Position numbers and translations under genes: made by a program. This document shows positions 35,281 to 64,000 of a stretch of 64,000 nt of DNA, in pieces; the first letter of the stretch is position 1; each line of letters begins with the position of its first letter. Source of the stretch: Glandiceps talaboti (taxonomy: Eukaryota > Hemichordata > Enteropneusta > Spengelidae); contig NC_135565.1 in NCBI RefSeq assembly GCF_964340395.1, forward strand, positions 14,773,209-14,837,208. The letters run 5' to 3'. The notes below the pieces were generated by a model that did not search any database, was not told where the DNA came from, and saw only the letters and a program-made list of their open reading frames with translations.

Positions 35281-37020
35281 ATTGCAGTTTTTTATGTGCA
35301 AACAGTTATCCCCTCTTGCAGGGAGAGAGGGTTAATAATACCATCCTGTTGAATCTAAATAATACCCTAAGGTCAAAAGTTTTGATTTCAACAGCTAGAG
35401 GCAAACACAATGCATGCACACTTTACTGCTACCGCTTTATGAAACAAGATTCATACAATAGAGATATATAATGCATCTTCTTGAGGTTTATCTGTGATGT
35501 CTAATGAAAATCTTTATGCTCACGCTTTGAAATCATAGTTTTAGGGAAGAAATAAAATATTATCTCTAACCGAAATTAGCACGTCCGATTCAACTCAGCT
35601 GTGTGCTCGCATGTGACTTCCGCCTCGACATGTACCTGGACATTTACATTGAACACCAGGAGTTCAAAATAGAACGTTGTCTTTGTAGACTTTAACCGAT
35701 TTTGAATCCCTAGTTACGAGTCAGGCGTACGTCACTTACTGCATGTACAATCGAGCTAGGCATTCTACAAACAAAATGAGGTTCCTAAGGCCTTCAACAA
35801 CAACAACAACAACAACAGCATCAGGTTGTTTTTTGCTTGGGGAGGGGGGGGGTTAGTGGGTTTTTTTTTTGTTTTTTTTTTTTTTGGGGGGGGGCGGCAC
35901 AAGTTAAAGAGATTGCGACCATCCTAACTTTGTTTTCTTGCCAGAATACATTACACCAGTGTCAAACACGGCTCTTCCTAGCCAGATTTATGAGTCTGTT
36001 TCAGAGATGTCTCGCGATTTGGAAATAGTGAACATGATATCTGAAGACGTACAATTAAATATTTCCTATACTTAATTGTGCAGTTTTGAAAAAGTGCACA
36101 ACATTAATTGTAGCTACGAACAATGAGAACAAAAGTGTACTCGTTTACGAACAATAAAATGGTATGTATTGTTCCTTTCACTACAATATTCTTTTGTTAT
36201 AACATATTGTTAATATAGAGTGAAAAAAATTCACAATAACGTGCACAATGTTTCATTGTAATCAAGAACAATTGATGATTTTCAAATTTATAGTCTGCAT
36301 GTTATACCTCCTACAACCTGCAATACATTATTGTTTAAAGACAAATTCCAATGATGCCAGCATGAACAACTTTTGGTATATATCGGGCATGGCACCCGTC
36401 CACGTGTCAATGCAAAAAAACAACAACAGATACACAGACTAAAAATAAATGTATTTTGTATGTATCGCGAAACATCACTAACATTCACTTGCCATGTCAC
36501 ACCCATGACAACTGTATACACACTAGCGCTCATCTCATCCTTGGGATTGAGATTGTGCAACATGGATAGTATTCCATACGACAATGCTGAAAGTTCTAGT
36601 GAAATGGGGAGTATTCCTACTAAACCTGGCTGGAAGGGACAGGAGCGTTGACAATGGATTGCTCTATTGATACTGCATGGTGTCTAACCAGCGTACTAAT
36701 TCCACAAACAACCACCCATCACCAGTACTAAAGAATATTTCCTCAAATTACTTTTACAATTATGTACGAACATGCACCAAAAACGTCATACGTGCAACAT
36801 CCCATAAAGTTGTGTATAGGTCCAAACTATATATAGTATCTCAATCATTGCAATGGTCTGAGAAGTGTAAGCTCCATCGTGATAGATATCAAATCTCGAG
36901 ACCTGACACAAAACGTCCTGTAGCTCGACAAAATCTGACTATAAACACCGCTACATTTTATCGTCAAAAATCTGACTTACATTAATTACCACATTTTGTC
37001 GCCTGGCTCAACAAAATCTT
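35281..37020. other. Intergenic stretch, no gene recognised
   Basis: Contains a (CAA)n run near 35,797-35,816, poly-T and poly-G runs near 35,835-35,893, and several short open frames (36,248-36,985) without a recognisable family. I do not call any gene here. Confidence 0.4.
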
Positions 37021-37053
37021 ATTACCATGGTCGAGTAACATGATGAAATATAA

Positions 37054-37121
37054 CAATGTTAGTACGATTTTTGTTTAACCAAACCATCAATGTTAGTACG
37101 ATTTTTGTTTAACCAAACCAT
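37054..37121. repeat. Exact 34-base tandem duplication
   Basis: CAATGTTAGTACGATTTTTG followed by TTTAACCAAACCAT occurs at 37,054-37,087 and again at 37,088-37,121 without differences, so it is a recent duplication. Confidence 0.9.
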
Positions 37122-37519
37122 AAAATGTAGGACTGTTGGTAAGATTGTGATAAAATGAAACAGCGTTAGCAAGATTTTTGTCCAGCAGTACGAGTTTTGT
37201 TTCATTTCAGGTCTCCCATTTTAATTATGAATACAACCTTGATGGGAACTAGTGCTTGAAGAAAACAATTTGACACTCGTATCATAATTTAACGCTATTA
37301 GATTGATAGAGAACTTCAACTTAGATTCAAAATAAAACAACGTCCTATATTGTGTATAGGCATAGCCAATTAGTAAAACTTCTTTAGTAATGCTAATGCC
37401 AAGTAATGGGCGTGAGTTTAATTGACAACATCTATTTTACGAGGTCCTTTGTACACAGGAAACTATGGTGCCTTCGTTGACATATAAATACATCCAAATC
37501 ATGCAGGCATCTCAACAGA

Positions 37520-37798
37520 TCGGTATATCAATTAAAATCGTGTCCACCCTAGTCTATGAATATCGTATTTTAAATAATAAAATGTATAAAGCAACAGACC
37601 CTTTTGAACCTAAATATAACTATTTTAGGCGTTTTTTTAAATGCAAATTTTCTGAAGTATATCGGTATATCAATTAAAATCGTATCCACCCTTGTCTATG
37701 AATATCGTATGGTAAATGATAAAATGTATTAAACAACAGACCCTTTTGAAATTAAATATAACTTTTAGGCTGGGGTTTTATGCAAATTTTCTGAAGTT
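37520..37798. repeat. Tandem duplication of about 140 bases
   Basis: Two units begin TCGGTATATCAATTAAAATC at about 37,520 and 37,662. They share CTATGAATATCGTAT, ACAGACCCTTTTGAA and GCAAATTTTCTGAAGT. The second unit runs into the third M1 MITE copy. Confidence 0.8.
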
Positions 37799-38065
37799 TG
37801 ATTCCTACAATAAATGTCTTGATGATTTCCGTTCTGATAAAGAACATCCTCCACCAGAATAGTAAAATCGCGAAAATTGTGAAGTTTCGCAAGAAATAGT
37901 GGATACGGAAACTAAATGTTCTTCTAATCTGTAATGGCTGTACATCTAATGGGAAGAAACCAATAACACACAGACCATATGGAATTCGGAAAGCAACAGA
38001 AATCAAATAAAAATCTACCTACCTAATTTTGAAATTTTGCGTAATTGGAACCACACAATTTTAAT
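37790..38065 (-). mobile_element. MITE-like element, family M1, copy 3 (shortened)
   Basis: Shares AATCTGTAATGGCTGTACAT, GAAATAGTGGATACGGAAAC and the end GGAACCACACAATTTT with the other two copies. Its other end is degraded, with only TTTGATTCC remaining. Confidence 0.55.
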
Positions 38066-40468
38066 GTTAGGCCTAAACACAGTGTTTTGAAAGTATAATT
38101 TGGACTGATATAAAGTAGGACTCTATCTCTTTTAGGAGTCAGCTTCTGCTAAATTATTTTACTCACTTTTAAATGTTAGAGCTGCATACCATTGACGACA
38201 GTAAAGAGAAAAAGAGAATAACTTTCAACCTATTCGGCATCATATTATCACACCCTTTCATGTCAAGTTTTTGGTGTCTGAACACATTTGTTTATGATTT
38301 CATTTCCCCCATTTCATATTGAGTTTGAATCAAACAACAATTTTGTTGGAGTGATTGTCGCACTGTTGAACCATATATAGGTTTGGCTGTATGAGTTAGT
38401 TTTTAGAATATATAAATATACGGACTTGCTGGCAGCCAAGGGTTATAGGGTAGTAAAAATCAAACTGTTCCAGGCTGGAATATACCATTATGCGCGGTAC
38501 AAGATAAACACTACGACTGACGTCGGCCATACGCTTCAAGTACAAACTTCAATGTGACCTAAAAAATGTACACATAAAAAATATGTAGACAAACTCACCC
38601 GGCGATGAAGTATCACAGTGCTACGTTTGCAATTCGATTCATGTAATCTGCACTTTAACTGTACCATCCAAAATACAAAGTGACGCATGCGTAATCGCCG
38701 TGAATGCCAAAATGAATCATATGTAGTTGGGGAAACAAATATCCGGAGAAATTGATTGACAGTAATTTTATCGTTATGCATTTTTTTCATTTGAAACAAG
38801 AATATGACACCCCTTTGCACTTGCAAGGAGGCGTACAGCATCGAAGTTATAATACGAAATCGACGTGCTTGTTATTCAATTCCCCACCTCTGTTAGCTGT
38901 TATTTTTTTTATGAATCGCTGATACGTAACCCTCATTACACGCATTTTATGAGGTATATTATATGTGATTTCTTTTTCAAATACACTTTCCTGAAGAACA
39001 GGTGAACAACGGAACGCTAAACGAAGTTAATTTTCTTTAATATACAACTCATTTTATTCTATAATTTGTTGGTTTGGTAATCTGAATGTACAAAACAAAA
39101 ACAGGTTTGGTAGAATTGTTAACAGCTGTAGCAAAATCATAGGCGTGCAACAGACTATAGCCTTGCCAAGTTGTACGAAAAACAAGTTCTGAGCAAAGCC
39201 AAGGCCATACTATGGAAAAATCAGCACCCCCTTCACCATGAATTTGGCGTTTTACTATTCTGTCGGGTTATAGAGTTCCAAAGACAAACACCTACCGAGC
39301 TAAATAATCATTCATTCGGACAGCAGTTTCTTTACTGAGCCGTGTCGGGAATGATTAGTAACTCATTGTTCCATTGCTGTGTCTGCCTTTGTTTTAATTT
39401 GTGATTGTCTCTTCATTTTTGAACTGTATTTATTGTACTCATTTTAATGTATATTGTGACTTTGTTTTACAGTTTTTCATGACTATGGTTTTATTCTCTA
39501 CTGTTGCACATACAATTGCCCATGTTGGGATACTAAAGATATAGTGTTTTGTATTGTCTTGTCTTAGGCGTGGCAGTAAGTATGTATCACCCCAATACGT
39601 AACAGTCAACACAATATGTAAAGTTTTTTACAAAAGTTCAGTAGATTTACTTCTAGTGACATTGAGACGAGTAACAAGTTTGCAAAAAAGTGTCATTTTG
39701 ATTGAATACACACTTGACTGTGTTAAACTGATTGCATGGACTTTGGAAGAAACTAATGAAAATGAGAAACACGGTTTGAACAATGGGAGCGAATAGTGTA
39801 GTATAAATGAAACATGAAGGACGAAACGTCACATTGACTTTATTATCAGTATATGGGTAACACATGACACAAAGGGAACAAAAAGCTATGTGTAAAATTA
39901 CTTTTGTCATGATTAAAATCAAAGAGACAAACACATTGACGATATTACAATTCACTACAAAACCTTTTATCAATTCAAAATTCTAGGCTCAAGTACAGGG
40001 AAATTGAAGTTGCCTGGACGTGTCACTCGGAGACGATTATATACATACAGATATTTTATATATACATAGTTTCATTCTTTCGCCAATTAGCAATACATAC
40101 ATAACGAGATTTAAAATGAATGCCTTCCGTAGGGTAGTCTTGTAATGTCATGATTTATGCAAGAAATTTAGCTCTATATCTGGGATTTTTCAAATCCCAA
40201 TGAAAGTTAGTTGTCAAAAAGACCCTATATATAGTATAAGTATATATATATATAATACATAGAGTTTCATTCTTCTTTCGCCAAGTAGAGTGCTCGATCA
40301 CCTTGGAGAGCTATCATACATAAAAATGAAAGAAGACGAGTCTGATATTACATTGTGGATTACACTACGGACCGTTTCACCAGAAGGATCGTCGGGTGTA
40401 ATAGTATGGTTTAATAGTAGTCGTTGGCTATGCATTCTGCTTTATGTACATAACTTAATTATGTGTGT
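38066..40468. other. Intergenic stretch, no gene recognised
   Basis: AT-rich. Open frames at 38,536-38,841 (-), 39,554-39,796 (+) and 39,653-39,973 (-) overlap or lack recognisable domains. A short direct repeat (TTTCATTCTT...TTTCGCCAA) occurs near 40,070 and 40,263. I see no supported gene. Confidence 0.4.
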
Positions 40469-41410
40469 TCACTGACGGCTGTGTGTACACAAAAAAAATT
40501 TAAAACAAAGGTTACGTATTATTAAGTAAGAACTTGTTAGCGTGCCGGCATTTACTGATTTGTCGGCAGTTATAATAAAATATTTTCCCCAGAGACATAG
40601 TTGACATCGTTTGGTAACATTTGAGTATGAGAAAGCCTGCTTGAGAACTGACCAGTGTATATCGTAATTGGTTTTGCTGTCTTTTAGGTGCCAAATGTAT
40701 TTACTGAGCGCAGTGTCTTTCTTCTTGTGATCAAGTTTAAATGAAGACTTGTGGTTATTAAACCTGCTTTTGAATTCTTTGTCACTAACACCTATGTATG
40801 ATTTGTGATCTTGGTTAGTGGTGACTGTTGCTTTGTAAACAATGCTTTTAATGAGGCATTTTCCTGTGAGGGGGCACTCCTTTGGTTTTCTGCAGTTACA
40901 GGTACTTTGTTGTGTTTGCTTAGCTGTTGAAAGTATAGCTTTATTGTGACCGTTAATTATTTTACCATGTTGTACATGCAACAATAGCTCACTTTAATGT
41001 TATTACGGTTGAAGATTTTATGGAGTACACTGGATATGGGTAAATGCTTGTCGATGAGGTTGAGAAATTTTCTGCCGACGTTTGTTGCAACGTGTTTACT
41101 GTAAGGTGGGTTGAACCAAGTTATATTACGGCTGCGATTCCGCTTGCGTTGAGTGTGTCTTGTTTGGTCAAATTTGAGCGTGTGATTATATCCTGCTTCA
41201 TTGAGTGCATCTTGGTAGGATGATGTAGTGGCGTCGAATAGTTGTTCATCACTGGAAATGTTGGATAGTCGTTGGTTTACCGAGCTGGGTATAGTCTTAA
41301 TTATGGCTTTAGGATGGTTTGATTTCTTGTTGAGGTAGTGGGTGGTGTTATTTGGTTTTGTGTATGACACGTCACGCAAGTGGAAGGTGACATCAAGGAA
41401 GTTGGCAATT

Positions 41411-41412
<2 letters not shown>
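40469..41412 (-). mobile_element. Degraded Penelope-like element: end of reverse transcriptase and GIY-YIG endonuclease
   Basis: The 5' part (41,412 to about 40,960) encodes NFLDVTFHLRD, SNHPKAIIKTIPSSVNQRLS, WFNPPYSKHV, LIDKHLPISSVLHKIFNRN and VSYCCM, the usual C-terminal end of Penelope-like reverse transcriptases. After one frame change near 40,970 comes CNCRKPKECPLTGKCLIKSI, then a degenerate GIY-YIG core (SIVYKATV...SYIGVSDKEFKSRFNNHKSS), SKYIWHLKD and a CQLCLWGKY-like segment. The N-terminal half of the element is missing. The frameshift and the missing core make it inactive. It lies just downstream of the polycystin gene and in the same orientation. Confidence 0.8.

Positions 41413-41474
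<62 letters not shown>
41413..41474. repeat. (TA)n microsatellite within the Penelope-like remnant
   Basis: A TA dinucleotide run of about 60 bases. It lies exactly where the reverse transcriptase similarity starts and generates a false IYIYIY reading frame. Confidence 0.95.
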
Positions 41475-41476
<2 letters not shown>

Positions 41477-41499
41477 TATATATATTTATATATAAGTGA

Positions 41500-41610
41500 C
41501 TTGATGAACAGGTAATGTACAAAGTCGGCCTTACTTCCAATCCCAAGGTAAATTACTAACAAGCAACGTTTCGGTGCGTCTAGCACACCTTCTTCAAGCT
41601 ATTACTAACA
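41500..41610 (-). mobile_element. Penelope-like terminal (pLTR-type) segment with hammerhead-like motif
   Basis: On the minus strand, TTGAAGAA is followed by GGTGTG-CTAGA-CGCACC, a six-pair stem, and then GAAACG (positions 41,600 down to 41,564). This is the layout of hammerhead core, stem II and GAAA found in Penelope-like pLTRs. The core differs from CTGATGA (T for the first C, an extra A), so self-cleavage is doubtful. Confidence 0.5.
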
Positions 41611-41689
41611 CACGAAAGCTGGCAAATAAACTGCGCATGTCCGAACAAAAGGAAGACACAGTCATGTGATTAGAGGGGAATGTAGAATA

Positions 41690-41880
41690 AATTAAAAGGT
41701 AAATAAAGAACATAGTTTTGTATGCCAGATGGTTCATAATCATTAAGTCTGTGGGGATGTAGGGTTCCAGCTCTATTAATCCATAGACTTTCTAATTGTT
41801 TAGTAGTGTCCGTATCAAAACCCCGAATAAGGCATAGTATTGTAGCTGTAAGAGCGTTGTCTTGTAGAATATGTCCCTGT
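41690..41880 (-). mobile_element. End of an upstream Penelope-like copy (tentative)
   Basis: A minus-strand frame reads LIRGFDTDTTKQLESLWINR and AGTLHPHRLND, resembling the E..WI..L.T..P.GLN ending that follows GIY-YIG in many Penelope-like proteins. It sits directly upstream of the pLTR-like segment, as expected for the partial tandem arrangement of this retroelement class. Confidence 0.45.
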
Positions 41881-41881
41881 T

Positions 41882-42316
41882 ATATGTTAAACCCAATCTG
41901 TGAAATTGCCCAATTCATGAAATGGGTAGGTAACCTTGCCCAGTTCATGAAATAGTCAATCGTGTTGCCCAGGTTATGAAGTGGGTATGGTACGATATGC
42001 CCAGTACTTGAAATGAGCATCTTTTATAGGACACACAAAAAAGAATAAGAATCAAACAACTGTATTATCATGTATTTACAAACTCATCACTTCACAATTC
42101 TTATTTTATTTCATATTAATTCAGTGTAGCTTGTGTTTTTAATAGAGTTCGATAAACAACACCCCAGTTCAAAACTCTTCCCCAAAAATTTAATTTCGCT
42201 CCTCTCAGATCATAATCTATACTCACATTTGCATAAGGTTGACTATATCATGAACTGGGCAAAGTTACATGCACATTTCATGAATTGAGCAATTTCACAG
42301 ATTGGGTGTAACATAT
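41882..42316. mobile_element. MITE-like inverted repeat with internal subrepeats
   Basis: The left end ATATGTTAAACCCAATCTGT continues GAAATTGCCCAATTCATGAA. The right end is its inverse (TTCATGAATTGAGCAATTTC, then ACAGATTGGGTGTAACATAT). Inside the left half, TTGCCCAGTTCATGAAAT-like subunits recur about four times. There is no coding capacity. Confidence 0.65.
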
Positions 42317-42343
42317 GTTTATATATTATATATATCCAATCGG

Positions 42344-42388
42344 GTCGTCCCATATTTAATTTGTACACTATACAATGTATGGGACGAC
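42344..42388. repeat. 11-bp stem-loop upstream of the tRNA-like gene
   Basis: GTCGTCCCATA at 42,344-42,354 pairs perfectly with TATGGGACGAC at 42,378-42,388 around a loop of 23 bases. Confidence 0.7.
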
Positions 42389-42408
42389 ACACACGGAATC
42401 TACAAGTT

Positions 42409-42482
42409 GACGCATAAGCTCAGCTGGCTAGAGCACTCAGGCTAGTATTCGGGGGACGTGGGTTCGAATCCTGCACGTGTCA
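42409..42482 (+). tRNA. tRNA-Thr(AGT)-like gene or pseudogene
   Basis: A 74-base cloverleaf can be drawn. The acceptor GACGCAT/ACGTGTC has one mismatch and one G-T pair. The D arm is AGCTCAGCTGGCTAGAGC. The anticodon loop CTAGTAT has anticodon AGT, with one A-G mismatch in the stem. The variable loop is GGAC. The T arm GTGGGTTCGAATCCTGC has an ideal B box, and an A discriminator follows. A TTTT terminator comes after two bases. It lies 51 bases past the stop codon of the polycystin gene, on the opposite strand. The mismatches suggest a tRNA-derived repeat or pseudogene as much as a working tRNA. Confidence 0.5.
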
Positions 42483-42532
42483 GTTTTCTGTTCAACTTGT
42501 GCGTATATAGCCAACGAATCTCTTCATTAATC

Positions 42533-63397
<20,865 letters not shown>

Positions 63398-63667
63398 TGG
63401 AAGCCTGATTTTACTGCAGTGTGAAAGAATAGCAATGTTTATCACTGTTCAATGTGATTGGCAAATGATCCTGCTGAGTTTATTGTGTCTCTGCAATTGT
63501 TAATCTAGAGTTGAAATATGTCTAGCTTTGTGTCAAAAACGTAATGTCCCATGAGTGAAACACCAAGCCTACATCATTTTAGCTATAATATACTTCTCAA
63601 AAAAGTGCTTCCTTCAGCTTGGAAATACTCTTATTACCCTTTGCTGAATGAAGAAATAACATTGGAC

Positions 63668-63815
63668 AATTCCCCAATATTTTTCTTCGTTCAGCCAAGG
63701 AAAATACGAGTGACCTAAGGGATCCCTTGTCATTACGAGTCGCTTGACGAGTACAGTGACACCCCTTAGGTCAGGAGTACTTTTAGGCTGAATGAAGAAA
63801 ATTATTGGGGAATAA
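63668..63815. mobile_element. Foldback element near the right edge
   Basis: The left arm has CCCCAATATTTTTCTTCGTT, CAGCCAAGGAAAATACGAGT and GACCTAAGGG. The right arm has the inverse order: CCCCTTAGGTCAGGAGTACT, TTTAGGCTGAATGAAG and AAAATTATTGGGG. The arms are about 50 bases. Part of the left arm is related to a stretch in the tandem repeat near 23,128-23,165. Confidence 0.7.
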
Positions 63816-64000
63816 CACCACCGCTAGTAATGTAAAAAAGAAATCGGGGAAAGTAATGGCAATTTTAGCGTCATATTTCGAAAACAGCAGAATCAGTGAC
63901 GTAAACACACGTTGTCGTGACATAGAACGACCAGAGTATATATTCAATATTTTTGTAGAATTTGAGTCATTTAGTACCATATCTGGTATCTGAAAAACTT
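63816..64000. other. Right edge, nothing recognised
   Basis: A short open frame on each strand has no recognisable domain. Any true first exon of the polycystin gene could lie beyond this edge. Confidence 0.4.

Noticed and set aside
35837-36028. Gly/Phe-rich short open frame
   Set aside because: It starts in poly-G and poly-T runs and has no domain.
41301-41586. Proteins with an IYIYIY segment
   Set aside because: The segment is a TA microsatellite at the broken start of the Penelope-like remnant.

Overview
The window is animal nuclear DNA. It holds two large intron-rich protein genes separated by repeat-rich sequence with no recognisable gene. The evidence is GT-AG introns of 0.1-2 kb with consistent phases, metazoan multidomain proteins, CR1/L2-type and Penelope-like retroelements, hAT- and TTAA-type MITEs and abundant microsatellites. 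The repeat mix suggests a marine invertebrate, perhaps a basal deuterostome such as amphioxus or a hemichordate. That is an impression, not a demonstration; the species cannot be fixed from this sequence.

Left third (about 1.67-20.9 kb, + strand): a complete PHRF1 gene (PHD and RING finger protein 1). A YY1/ETS-type promoter and a probable non-coding first exon lie near 1.67-1.77 kb. Twelve coding exons run from 3927 to 20291 and encode about 2137 residues: acidic N-terminus, RING finger, PHD finger, basic Lys/Arg tract, a conserved linker, one giant 4.2-kb exon (acidic, then Arg/Ser-rich, then Pro/Gln-rich) and a C-terminal SRI-like domain. The product is expected to be a nuclear E3 ligase and chromatin reader that binds the RNA polymerase II tail. 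Its introns hold several foldback/MITE elements and decayed duplicates of half of its PHD exon.

Middle (about 20.9-42.5 kb): no convincing host gene. It contains a foldback element; a segment present in two full copies and one partial copy (22,216-33,514, basic unit about 4.25 kb) carrying a decayed non-LTR reverse transcriptase, the first copy interrupted by a 5'-truncated CR1/L2-like LINE; two X-box (RFX-type) palindromes near 34.7 kb; dispersed MITEs; local tandem duplications; and, on the minus strand, a degraded Penelope-like element with a GIY-YIG domain and a hammerhead-like motif.

Right third (42.5-63.4 kb, - strand): a polycystin-1-family gene of about 25 exons and 2.79k residues. 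The order is LamG-like domain, WSC, PKD repeats, REJ, GPS/GAIN, first membrane helix, PLAT, then ten more helices including the polycystin channel module, ending in a 24-residue tail. Twenty-four exons are joined by matching phases. The first (signal-peptide) exon is tentative because it sits inside a MITE-like inverted repeat. A tRNA-Thr-like sequence lies about 50 bp past the stop codon. The two protein genes have no obvious functional link, and their polyadenylation ends face each other across the repeat-rich middle.
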